NCBI RefSeq assembly: GCF_025823185.1
Contig: NZ_JACKVK010000008.1
Coordinates: forward strand, 559,565 to 623,564
Direction: 5' to 3'
Source: Mycobacterium yunnanensis
GTDB taxonomy: Bacteria; Actinomycetota; Actinomycetes; Mycobacteriales; Mycobacteriaceae
Length of the DNA stretch: 64,000 bases
Positions 26,536-34,535 of this stretch are shown here, piece by piece (the stretch's first letter is position 1; each line of letters begins with the position of its first letter). Both the position numbers and the translations under genes were made by a program. The notes beneath the pieces are model-generated. The model did no database searches. It was not told the origin of the DNA and worked only from the letters and a program-made list of their open reading frames with translations.

Positions 26536-27300
26536 GTGGAATCGAATCGTCGCTACGCCGTGTGGCTGTCCGGGCCCAACGTGGCCGCCGCCGAAATCGC
26601 CCGCCAGATCGGCTACGGCGCCGCCGTCCTCGACATCGAGCACGGCACGTTCGACCTTGCCGATCTGGAACGCTTCATCCCGTTCCTCAAGGCCATCGGC
26701 CTCGAGGTCGTCGCGAAAGTGCTTGGACCCGAACGCGGCCCGATCCAACAGGCGCTGGACTTCGGCGCCGACGTCGTCGCCATCCCGCACGTCGAGAACG
26801 CCGCGCACGCCGCCGTCGTCACTGGCTACGCCAAGTTCCCGCCGCTGGGCGACCGCAGCTTCGCCGGCGGGCGCACCTCCTCCTACGGCGGTTTCACCGA
26901 CGAATGGGTATCCACCCAGGATGCCAAGACGCGGTGCTACCCGATGATCGAAGACGCGGGCGCGATCGAGGAGATCGACGCCATCCTGGCCCTCGACACC
27001 GTCGACGGCGTCTTCATCGGCCCGTCGGACCTCTCGCTGCGGCGAGACCGCGGTGCCTACGCCCGCACCGACGGCGACTTCACCGACCTGGCCCGGATCG
27101 CCGCGGCCGCCCGCACTGCCGGCAAGCCCTGGCTGTTGCCCGCCTGGAGCCCGGAGGAGAAGCGGTTCGCCGTCGAGCACGGCGCCGACCAGATGGCGCT
27201 GACCATGGAGCACGGCGCGCTGCTGGCCGGCTTGTCCGCCGCGCACGACGCGATGACCGACGTCGACCGCAGCCTCGCCCTGAACGGCAGCAGCCGATGA
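26536..27300 (+). CDS. HpcH/HpaI-family aldolase
   Basis: A 254-residue class II aldolase of the HpcH/HpaI/citrate-lyase-beta superfamily, which cleaves or forms 2-keto-acid aldol products such as 4-hydroxy-2-oxo acids. Hallmarks: AAVLDIEHGTFD (metal-site region), VAIPHVENAAHA, CYPMIEDAGAIEEID and DGVFIGPSDLSL. GTG at 26536 with AGGGAGAG upstream. Its stop overlaps the start of the transporter gene (ATGA). Substrate unknown; the transporter and amidohydrolase that follow suggest breakdown of an imported organic acid or amide. Confidence 0.85.
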   Translation: MESNRRYAVWLSGPNVAAAEIARQIGYGAAVLDIEHGTFDLADLERFIPFLKAIGLEVVAKVLGPERGPIQQALDFGADVVAIPHVENAAHAAVVTGYAKFPPLGDRSFAGGRTSSYGGFTDEWVSTQDAKTRCYPMIEDAGAIEEIDAILALDTVDGVFIGPSDLSLRRDRGAYARTDGDFTDLARIAAAARTAGKPWLLPAWSPEEKRFAVEHGADQMALTMEHGALLAGLSAAHDAMTDVDRSLALNGSSR

Positions 27301-28631
27301 GTGAGGTTCAGGCGCAACCGATCAGCGATGCGCCGATGACCAAGAGCCCGGGGCGCTTTCGCTGGCAGATCGGCGGACTGCTCGGCGCGGGCATGTTCGT
27401 CAACTACATCGACCGGGTCAACCTGTCGGTGGCCACCCCGGCCATCATGGACGACTTCGACATCAGTGCCGCCCAGATGGGAATCCTCGCGTCGGCGTTC
27501 CTGTGGACCTACGCCCTGCTCCAGATGCCGATCGGCAGCATCATCGACAAGATCGGTGTGCCGTGGGTCAACCGCGTCGGCGTCTTCCTCTGGGCGCTCG
27601 CGTCGTTCCTCGCGGCGGCCGCCGGTGGACTCGGCCTGATGATCGTTGCCCGCCTGGCGCTCGGCGTCGGCGAGGCGCCGACCGTCCCCGCCGGCTGGAA
27701 GGCCATCGGGCAGTGGTTCCCCAAGCAGGAACGCGGCACGGCCACGGCCATCTTCGACGGTTGCGCCAAGCTCTCCAACGTCATCGGCATTCCCATCATG
27801 GCCTTCCTGGTGTCGACCTTCAGCTGGCACGCGGCGTTCCTCTTCACCGGAGTGCTGAGCCTGGTCTACCTGGTGGCCTGGTGGCTGCTGTACCGCAGCC
27901 CGGCCCAAGCCGTCGCCGACGGCAAGATGTCGGCCGAAGAACTGGCCTACCTCAAGGCCGGTGACGCCGAGAACGAGGAGAACATCGCCGAGGGGTCACT
28001 GCGCGGCGTCGGTCACCTGCTGAGGCAACGCAAGACGTGGGGACTGGCGCTCGGCTACGCCTCCTACACCTACGCCTACTACGTGCTGCTGACCTGGCTG
28101 CCCGGCTACCTCAAGAAGGAGTTCGGCGTCAATCTGCTTCAGGGCGGCCTGTATTCGATGATCCCATGGCTGGTCGCGGTGATCGCACAGTTCCTCATTG
28201 CCGGCCTGCTGATGGACTGGTGGATCAAGCGCACCGGTCAGGTCACCAAGGTGCGCCGCATCGTGCTGGTGGTCAGCATGCTCGCTGCGCTCGCCGTCAC
28301 CGGCGCCGCCTACGTCGACACCATCGGCATGGCCATCGTCTTCATCTCCATCGGCGCGGCCGGACTCGCGGTGTCGGTGCCCGCCGGCTCGAGCATCGTC
28401 TCCCTGATCGCGCCGGAAGGTCTCACCGGATCACTCGGCGGCATCGTCAACTTCATCGCCAATTTGATCGGCATCGCCGCGCCGATCGTCACCGGCCTGG
28501 TCGTCGACGCCACCGGATCGTTCGCCGGAGCCTTCATGGTGACCGGCGTCGTGCTGCTCCTCGGAATTCTCTGCTATACCGTCGTTCTCGGACGGATGGA
28601 CCGCATGGCCCCGCCGCCCGCCCCCGCCTGA
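27297..28631 (+). CDS. MFS transporter, anion:cation symporter type
   Basis: A 444-residue, 12-segment major-facilitator transporter. NYIDRVNLSVATPAI in the first segment and the loop between segments 2 and 3 (SIIDKIGVPWVNR) match the ACS branch (GudP and related sugar-acid or phthalate carriers). ATG at 27297 overlaps the aldolase stop; the long open stretch upstream in this frame is not part of the gene. It probably imports the acid handled by the aldolase. Confidence 0.88.
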   Translation: MSEVQAQPISDAPMTKSPGRFRWQIGGLLGAGMFVNYIDRVNLSVATPAIMDDFDISAAQMGILASAFLWTYALLQMPIGSIIDKIGVPWVNRVGVFLWALASFLAAAAGGLGLMIVARLALGVGEAPTVPAGWKAIGQWFPKQERGTATAIFDGCAKLSNVIGIPIMAFLVSTFSWHAAFLFTGVLSLVYLVAWWLLYRSPAQAVADGKMSAEELAYLKAGDAENEENIAEGSLRGVGHLLRQRKTWGLALGYASYTYAYYVLLTWLPGYLKKEFGVNLLQGGLYSMIPWLVAVIAQFLIAGLLMDWWIKRTGQVTKVRRIVLVVSMLAALAVTGAAYVDTIGMAIVFISIGAAGLAVSVPAGSSIVSLIAPEGLTGSLGGIVNFIANLIGIAAPIVTGLVVDATGSFAGAFMVTGVVLLLGILCYTVVLGRMDRMAPPPAPA

Positions 28632-28650
28632 CCCGTCACAGGAGGTCCCC

Positions 28651-29460
28651 ATGGTCACGTGTTCGGTCGCCCAGTTCGCCCCCGGCGACGACAAGACCGC
28701 CAACCTGACGTCGATCCGCGGCCTGGTGTCCGAGGCGCGGGCGCAGGGCAGCGAGCTCGTCGTGTTCCCGGAGTACTCGATGTTCACCGTCCCGGTGATG
28801 GACGAGCGGTTCGTCGCCTCGGCCGAACGCCTCGACGGCCCCTTCGTCGCCGAGCTGAAAGCGCTTGCGGCACAGCAGGGCATCGCCATCGTGTGCGGCC
28901 TCAACGAGGCCACCGACGAGGGTGACCGCATCCACAACACGCTGCTGGCCGTCGACGCTTCCGGCAAGGTGGTGGCCACCTACCGCAAGCTGCACCTCTA
29001 CGACGCCTTCGGCTACACCGAGTCCAGCCTCGTGCGGCCCGGAGAGATCGAGCCGCCGCAGACCTTCACCGTCGGCGGTCTGCGCTTCGGTCTGCAGACC
29101 TGTTACGACCTGCGCTTCCCCGAGGTGACGCGGCGGCTGGTGGACGCTGAGGCCGACGCCGTGCTGATGCCCGCCGAGTGGGTGCCCGGTCCGCTGAAGG
29201 AAGACCACTGGACGACGCTGTTGCGGGCCCGCGCCATCGAGAACACCGTCTACCTGGCCGCCGCCGACCAGTGCGGAACGTCCGGGGCCGGCAACAGCAT
29301 GATCGTCGACCCGATGGGCGTCGTGCTGGCGTCGGTGGGGGAGGAGGAGGGTCTCGGCACTGCCACCCTCGATCCCGAACGGGTCAAGCGGGTGCGAGCG
29401 AAGAACCCGGCGATTGCGCTGCGGCGCTTCCGCGTCGTGGAGGCGACGAACCCGGTCTGA
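28651..29460 (+). CDS. Carbon-nitrogen hydrolase (nitrilase superfamily)
   Basis: A 269-residue nitrilase-superfamily amidase. The catalytic triad is visible: E41 in VFPEYSMF, K113 in YRKLHLYDAF and C151 in QTCYDLRFPE. These enzymes hydrolyse amides or nitriles; this length and sequence fit the omega-amidase/Nit-type group. ATG at 28651 has a textbook AGGAGG. It is 19 bases after the transporter gene and probably belongs to the same GntR-controlled operon. Confidence 0.88.
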   Translation: MVTCSVAQFAPGDDKTANLTSIRGLVSEARAQGSELVVFPEYSMFTVPVMDERFVASAERLDGPFVAELKALAAQQGIAIVCGLNEATDEGDRIHNTLLAVDASGKVVATYRKLHLYDAFGYTESSLVRPGEIEPPQTFTVGGLRFGLQTCYDLRFPEVTRRLVDAEADAVLMPAEWVPGPLKEDHWTTLLRARAIENTVYLAAADQCGTSGAGNSMIVDPMGVVLASVGEEEGLGTATLDPERVKRVRAKNPAIALRRFRVVEATNPV

Positions 29461-29480
29461 CCTCGGCCGCTTGACCGTCG

Positions 29481-29519
29481 TGTCACTTAGTGACACAGTG
29501 GTCCTGTCATTAAGTGACA
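29481..29519. promoter_or_regulatory. Paired TetR-type operators
   Basis: Two related palindromes with centres 24 bases apart: TGTCACTTAGTGACA (29481-29495, perfect) and TGTCATTAAGTGACA (29505-29519, one mismatch). They lie immediately before the TetR gene, overlapping its ribosome site, as expected for autoregulation. Confidence 0.7.
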
Positions 29520-29530
29520 GGAGGTCCACC

Positions 29531-30154
29531 ATCGACACCGCCGAGGACAAGCAGTCCGAAGCGCGCCTGCGTGTGTCCCGGCATGCCTGCGAGCTGTTCT
29601 GGGAACGCGGTGTGGCCGGCACCACGGGTGACGACATTGCCGCTGCCGCAGGACTTTCCACCAGGACCATCTGGCGTTACTTCCGCACCAAGGAGAGTTG
29701 CGTCGAGCCGGTCCTGGCGCAGTCGGCGAAACGCTTCATCGCGCTGGCCGATCGCTGGCCGGACGAGCTGTCACTGGCCGACCACATGGCGGCGGACATG
29801 ATCGAAAACCCCCTCACCGAGCGGGAACTCGCCGACGAGATTGCCTCGCTGAGGATCGCCACGATGTCGGCGACGGAACCGGCTCTGCGCACCGCGTACC
29901 TGATGGTGCACGACGAGATGGAGCGCGGGTTCGCTCCCGTCGTCGCCAAACGGCTACGCCTGCCGCCGGACGACCTCACCGCACGACTGTTCGCCGCCGC
30001 CGTCACCGCGGCGTTCCGCGTCGTCGACGAGGACGTCGGCCGCCGGGCCATCGTCGAGAAGGAAAAGGTCAGTCAGCAGGAGGCTCTGGCGTTGGTCGAC
30101 CGAGCCATCCGCGACGCCACCAACGGCCGCCTGGGCGGGCCGGTGGAACCCTAG
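29531..30154 (+). CDS. TetR-family regulator (unusual start)
   Basis: A TetR regulator of about 207 residues with the DNA-binding helices at GVAGTTGDDIAAAAGLSTRTIWRYFRTKE. The only good ribosome site (CAGGAGGT, 29518-29525) is followed at ideal spacing by ATC, not ATG or GTG. The in-frame GTGs at 29480 and 29498 would place the operators inside the coding sequence and have no ribosome site. I therefore take ATC (29531) as the likely start, with low certainty. Downstream is an unrelated S9 peptidase gene. Target genes beyond itself are not evident. Confidence 0.75.
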   Translation: MDTAEDKQSEARLRVSRHACELFWERGVAGTTGDDIAAAAGLSTRTIWRYFRTKESCVEPVLAQSAKRFIALADRWPDELSLADHMAADMIENPLTERELADEIASLRIATMSATEPALRTAYLMVHDEMERGFAPVVAKRLRLPPDDLTARLFAAAVTAAFRVVDEDVGRRAIVEKEKVSQQEALALVDRAIRDATNGRLGGPVEP

Positions 30155-30259
30155 TCGACCGAAAGCACCTCTCCCACAACCCATCCAGCATTACCGCGCG
30201 CCAGACGTCCGACCCCTGGCGGCGTACTCAGTCATGCCCTCATACCCGAAAGGACCGTC

Positions 30260-32140
30260 ATGGCATTGCCCGACCTGATTCCCGTGGAAGGCATCTTCCG
30301 TCCGCCCACTCGAGCGGCCGCCACGATCTCCCCGGACGGCACCAAGATCGCCTTCCTCGCCCCCTGGAAGGACCGGCTCAACGTGTGGGTCCAGGGTCTC
30401 GAGCCCGACGCCGATGGGGCCCGGTGCGTGACCGCCGACTCGAACCGCAGCGTCATGCACTTTGAGTGGACCGACGATCCCCGCTGGCTGATCTATCTCC
30501 AGGACACCAACGGCGACGAGAATTGGCACATCCATCGGGTCGACCTCGACGACCCGGACGCTCCCGTCGTCGACCTCACGCCCTTCCCCGGGGCGATGGC
30601 CCTACCCGTGCGCGAAGTCAAGAACGGCACCACCACCGTGATGCTGAACGACCGGGACGTCACGCTGCTCGACGTCCACGAACTCGACGTCGCCACAGGC
30701 GTTCTCACACTCCGCGCCGTCAACCCGGGGAACGTGAACGGCTGGCTGAGCAGCGAGCGCGGGGATTTGTTCGCCACCGCCCTGAACTCCGACGGCGACC
30801 TCGAGCTGTCGCGGTGGGACGACGCGAGCGGCACCCTGCACCCCATCGTCGTCCTCGACGGCGGTGACTACCCCGTCGGCATTCACCCGCTGGTCGTCAC
30901 CCCCGACGGCACGGAGGTGTGGATGGGGTCCAGCCGCGGAACGGACCGCACCCGCATCGTGCGCGTCGACCTGAGCACCGGGGAGGAGACCGAGGTCGAC
31001 GCCCATCCAGAGCTGGACGTCGACCCTCGGGCCGTCGTCAGCCCCATCTTTCCCGCCCCGCTGATCCAGGACCGGCGCACCGGTGCACTGCTCGGGGTGC
31101 GTTATCTCGGCGAGCGTCAGGTCATTCGGGCATTGGACCCCGAATTCGCCGACGTGCTGGCCAACCTGGAGAAGCTCTCCGACGGGGACCTCGGTCGCCT
31201 CTCCTCCGACGAGTCCGGCCGACGATGGGTCGTCGGGTTCAACCACGACCGCGACCCAGGCGCCACCTACCTGTACGACCACGACACCGGCGAGAGTCGC
31301 CTGCTATTCCGGCCCCTGCCGCATCTGGATCCGGAGACGCTGGCACCCATGCAACCGGTCACCATCCCGTCCCGGGACGGGTGGGACTTGCATTCCTATC
31401 TGACACTGCCGGTCGGCGTCGAGCCGAGGAACCTGCCGCTGGTGCTCGTCGTTCACGGTGGGCCGTGGTACCGCGACAGCTGGAGTTTCGACGCCGGCGT
31501 GCAGCTGTTGGCAAATCGCGGTTGTGCCGTGCTGCAGGTCAACTTTCGCGGATCGCTAGGCTACGGGAAGGGCTTTCTCACAGCGGCGATCGGCGAGTTC
31601 GCCGGGAAGATGCACGACGACTTGGTCGACGGGGTGAACTGGGCGGTGGAGCAGGGCTACGCCGACCCCGACCGCGTGGCGATCTTCGGCGGCTCCTACG
31701 GCGGGTACGCCGCCCTGGTCGGGGTCACGTTCACCCCCGACCTCTTCGCCGCGGCCGTCGACTACGTCGGCATCTCCGATCTGGCCAACTTCATGCGGAC
31801 GCTGCCGCCGATTGCGCGGCCGCACCTGGTCAACAATTGGCACCGGTACGTCGGAGATCCCGACGATCCGAATCAGCTGGCGGACATGATGGCCCGCTCA
31901 CCGATCACCAGGGTCGACGAGATCCGGACACCGCTTCTGGTGATCCAGGGCGCCAACGACGTCCGCGTGGTGCAGGCCGAGTCCGACAACCTGGTCACCG
32001 CGTTGCGTGCCCGTGGCGCCGACGTCGACTACCTCGTCCAGGCCGACGAGGGACACGGCGCGGTCAACTCCGAGAACGTGTTTCAGATGTGGCATGCCGT
32101 CACGGGGTTCCTCGCGCGACACCTGGGCGGTCGCGCGTGA
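30260..32140 (+). CDS. S9-family (prolyl oligopeptidase-like) peptidase
   Basis: A 626-residue serine peptidase with an N-terminal beta-propeller (about 15-370) and a C-terminal alpha/beta-hydrolase domain. The catalytic triad is visible: S479 in GGSYGGYAAL, D567 in QGANDVRVV, H599 in DEGHGAVN. HGGPWYRD gives the oxyanion region. There is no signal peptide, so it is cytoplasmic. ATG at 30260 has AAAGGA upstream. Its TGA overlaps the GTG of the DUF3159 gene. Confidence 0.9.
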   Translation: MALPDLIPVEGIFRPPTRAAATISPDGTKIAFLAPWKDRLNVWVQGLEPDADGARCVTADSNRSVMHFEWTDDPRWLIYLQDTNGDENWHIHRVDLDDPDAPVVDLTPFPGAMALPVREVKNGTTTVMLNDRDVTLLDVHELDVATGVLTLRAVNPGNVNGWLSSERGDLFATALNSDGDLELSRWDDASGTLHPIVVLDGGDYPVGIHPLVVTPDGTEVWMGSSRGTDRTRIVRVDLSTGEETEVDAHPELDVDPRAVVSPIFPAPLIQDRRTGALLGVRYLGERQVIRALDPEFADVLANLEKLSDGDLGRLSSDESGRRWVVGFNHDRDPGATYLYDHDTGESRLLFRPLPHLDPETLAPMQPVTIPSRDGWDLHSYLTLPVGVEPRNLPLVLVVHGGPWYRDSWSFDAGVQLLANRGCAVLQVNFRGSLGYGKGFLTAAIGEFAGKMHDDLVDGVNWAVEQGYADPDRVAIFGGSYGGYAALVGVTFTPDLFAAAVDYVGISDLANFMRTLPPIARPHLVNNWHRYVGDPDDPNQLADMMARSPITRVDEIRTPLLVIQGANDVRVVQAESDNLVTALRARGADVDYLVQADEGHGAVNSENVFQMWHAVTGFLARHLGGRA

Positions 32141-32781
32141 CGAGGACCGTCGACGAGGGCAAGCCCAGCGTTCTGCAGCAGGCGGGAGGCGTGCCGGGGT
32201 TGATCTACGCCAGCGTGCCCAGCGTGGTGTTCGTGGTAGCCGACGCCGTGACCGGGTTGAACACCGCGACGGCGTTGGCGGTGGGCGCCGGCGCGGGCAT
32301 CACGCTGCTGCGCGTGCTGCGCAAGGAACCCTTGCAGCCGGCGGTGTCCGGCCTGGTGGGCGTCGCCATCGGCGCCTTCATCGCCTACCAGAGCGGCGAT
32401 GCGAAAGATTACTTCCTCGTGGGTATTTGGGGGAGTCTTGCCGTGGCGGTGGTGTTCTTCGCCTCGATCCTGCTGCGACGACCGCTGGTGGGTGTCATCT
32501 GGGGCGCCATGAGCGGGGGCGGTCAGGGATGGCGGGTGGACCCGTCGGCCCGGTTGGGCTACGACATCGCGACGCTCGCCCTGGCCGTCACGTTCGCGGC
32601 CCGGTTCGTGGTGCAGAATTGGCTCTACGGACTCGACGCGACGGGATGGCTGGCGTTCGCCCGAATCGCGATGGGTTATCCGCTCAGCGCCGTGGCGCTC
32701 GTCGTCGTGGTGTGGGCGGTGCGACGGGCGAATCGGCTGCACCAAAGCGCGCAACGGTGCCACCATGGAACCCATGGCTGA
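32137..32781 (+). CDS. DUF3159 membrane protein
   Basis: A 214-residue integral membrane protein of the actinobacterial DUF3159 family. It has about six hydrophobic segments and the conserved opening QAGGVPGLIYASVPSVVFVVAD; the RPLVGVIWGAM loop follows segment 4. Function unknown. GTG at 32137 overlaps the peptidase stop, so translation is coupled. The long open stretch upstream in this frame is not coding. Its 3' end overlaps the next gene's start by 17 bases. Confidence 0.8.
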   Translation: MTRTVDEGKPSVLQQAGGVPGLIYASVPSVVFVVADAVTGLNTATALAVGAGAGITLLRVLRKEPLQPAVSGLVGVAIGAFIAYQSGDAKDYFLVGIWGSLAVAVVFFASILLRRPLVGVIWGAMSGGGQGWRVDPSARLGYDIATLALAVTFAARFVVQNWLYGLDATGWLAFARIAMGYPLSAVALVVVVWAVRRANRLHQSAQRCHHGTHG

Positions 32782-33202
32782 CGAGATGACGTCCGAGCGC
32801 GAATTCAACGCCCGCAACATCGCGGAGTTCCGCAGTAATGGCGGAAAGGTGGGCGGGCAGTTCGAAGGCTTCCCGCTGCTGATCGTGACCTCCACGGGCG
32901 CCAAGAGCGGGGAGCCACGCGAGAACCTGATCGGCTACTTCGACATCGACGGCAAGATCTACGTCGTCGGATCGGCGGCCGGCCGCGACGCGAGCCCGGG
33001 ATGGGTGTTCAACTTTCGGGCCACCCCGGCCGTCACCGTGGAGATCGGGGCCGAGCCGCCTCAGCAGATGGTCGCCAACGAGCTCCCGAAGGACGAACGC
33101 GACCGCGTCTACGACCTCATCGTCGAGCGCGCTCCCGGCTTCGGCGAGTACCAGAAGAAGACCGACCGGGTCATCCCCGTCTTCGAACTCGCGAGGGGCT
33201 GA
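32765..33202 (+). CDS. Ddn-like F420-dependent nitroreductase-family protein
   Basis: A 145-residue split-barrel protein of the deazaflavin-dependent nitroreductase (Ddn) family, typical of mycobacteria. Hallmarks are FPLLIVTSTGAKSGEPRENL, the phosphate-binding strand, then DGKIYVVGSAAGRD and PGWVFNFRATPAVTVEIG. These proteins use coenzyme F420 to reduce quinones or nitro compounds. ATG at 32765 or 32774. It overlaps the end of DUF3159 and is convergent with the MOSC gene, 4 bases away. Confidence 0.85.
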   Translation: MEPMADEMTSEREFNARNIAEFRSNGGKVGGQFEGFPLLIVTSTGAKSGEPRENLIGYFDIDGKIYVVGSAAGRDASPGWVFNFRATPAVTVEIGAEPPQQMVANELPKDERDRVYDLIVERAPGFGEYQKKTDRVIPVFELARG

Positions 33203-33206
33203 GCCT

Positions 33207-34034
33207 CTAGCAGGGCTCGAGCGTGACGCCGTCCCCGGCCCGCATGGTGCCCGCGCCGACGACCTCGAAGTAGGCCCCGGCGCACGGCAGCACACCCATG
33301 TCCATTGCGGAGACGCGGTTTTCGGCCGCAGGCGTACGCAGGGCTCCGGGATCGCGAGGCAGCGAACCGTGCTCCAGGGTGGGGATGACGCATCGCGGCG
33401 TCGGGCCGATGCCGCGCAAGCGCGCCCCGCCGACGACGAGCGTGCGGCCCGTCCAGTCGTTCTCCGCATACGCCGGGTGTCCCGGCGGCGTCGCGATCAC
33501 CAGATTGGGTCGGTACCGCTCGGCCTCGGTGCCGATGTGCTCCAGGGTGGCGGTCGTGATGACGTGCACCGGAGCGTAGTCGAGGAAGGACGTACCCGGG
33601 GTGGCCTCCGCCAGCTCCAGTAGCGGCGCGTCGACCACCGCGTCGAGGCCGAACTCGAGCACCTGCTCGGGGTCGGCCCGCTCCAGTGACGCGCCCGTCG
33701 GCCGGCTGTTCGCCAGCCTGACCGGCCGGTCGAGCAGCTCGGAGAGCCGCGCGTCCACCTCGTCGGCGTCGGCCGCCAGTCGAGCCCCATCCGGCAGGAG
33801 GATGCTCACCTCGCCTGAATCGACTGTGGCACTGCAGGTTAGAAGACCACGCCACAGCCGCGCCTGCTTGGCGCTGGCCACCCGGCCCGTCTCTTCATCT
33901 ATCAGCGCGAGACGACGGTCGTCCTCGACGCCCTGTTCATCGACGGCTAGCGCATCGACGGCCTCACCGAGCATCGACTTCACCGGATACCGGTAGAGCG
34001 AACCCACCTGCATCTGGGCCGCGGGAGCGGTCAC
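33207..34034 (-). CDS. MOSC-domain protein
   Basis: A 275-residue protein with an N-terminal MOSC_N beta-barrel (MQVGSLYRYPVKSMLGE) and a C-terminal MOSC domain, including PTPRCVIPTLEHG with the Cys expected to bind sulfur or molybdenum. Relatives (mARC, YiiM/YcbX) reduce N-hydroxylated compounds using Moco. GTG at 34034 overlaps the stop of the ANTAR gene (GTGA); ATG at 34013 is an alternative. Confidence 0.85.
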   Translation of the reverse strand: MTAPAAQMQVGSLYRYPVKSMLGEAVDALAVDEQGVEDDRRLALIDEETGRVASAKQARLWRGLLTCSATVDSGEVSILLPDGARLAADADEVDARLSELLDRPVRLANSRPTGASLERADPEQVLEFGLDAVVDAPLLELAEATPGTSFLDYAPVHVITTATLEHIGTEAERYRPNLVIATPPGHPAYAENDWTGRTLVVGGARLRGIGPTPRCVIPTLEHGSLPRDPGALRTPAAENRVSAMDMGVLPCAGAYFEVVGAGTMRAGDGVTLEPC

Positions 34035-34309
34035 GACGGGACGGTGGCGTCGAGCAACCCGCCCCACTCCTCGGTCACCGCGGTCGCGGCGGCGGTGTCG
34101 GCTACCGAGGTACGGCTGGCCGCGGCCACCAACGCCCGGCCGAGCGCAAATGGTGACAGGCCCCGGTCGGTACTCACCTGAACCAACTCCGCGAACGCCA
34201 CCCCGGCGCCGCAGCGCCGCAACCCGACGAGGACGCCAAGGGCGAGGTCGAGAGTTCGGGTCCCCGAGTGCTCGTCGGTCCACGGGTCGGCGATCCGGCT
34301 GCCATTCAC
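34031..34309 (-). CDS. Small ANTAR-domain-like protein
   Basis: A 92-residue protein with little beyond one helical domain. LDLALGVLVGLRRCGAGVAFAELVQVSTDRGLSPFALGRALV has the spacing of an ANTAR RNA-binding antiterminator domain (AxGxLM...A...L...S...). GTG at 34309 with AAGGAGA upstream. It is coupled by a 4-base overlap to the MOSC gene, so it may control that gene's expression; it lacks the usual receiver or sensor domain. The ANTAR call is moderate. Confidence 0.55.
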   Translation of the reverse strand: MNGSRIADPWTDEHSGTRTLDLALGVLVGLRRCGAGVAFAELVQVSTDRGLSPFALGRALVAAASRTSVADTAAATAVTEEWGGLLDATVPS

Positions 34310-34450
34310 TCTTGGGTCTCCTTCGACGACGGTTGGCCCGCTCTCCGCGCGAATGGGACCGTTCCCCCAAACCCTAGTCCCGCTCGACTGCGTGTCGGCG
34401 GATTTGAGCCTTGGAGGTCGCTGTCCACGTCGACCGCGCCGGGGGGTGGA

Positions 34451-34470
34451 CCGTCATCACGTGATGACGG
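34451..34470. promoter_or_regulatory. Perfect 20-bp palindrome, TetR operator candidate
   Basis: CCGTCATCACGTGATGACGG is fully self-complementary and lies between the divergent ANTAR and tandem-TetR genes. A second, weaker palindrome around ACACGTGA (34497-34512, 14 of 16 bases) shares the CACGTG core and sits just before a TATCTT -10-like box. Confidence 0.65.
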
Positions 34471-34535
34471 GCGCGCGGCCGACGTGCCCTCGGGCCTGCG
34501 ACACGTGACGCATGCACGGTATCTTGACGAGCACG

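Noticed and set aside
26253..27296. Long open frame in front of the MFS transporter
   Set aside because: It reads across the GntR gene and the aldolase in the wrong frame and has no family match; the carrier starts at 27297.
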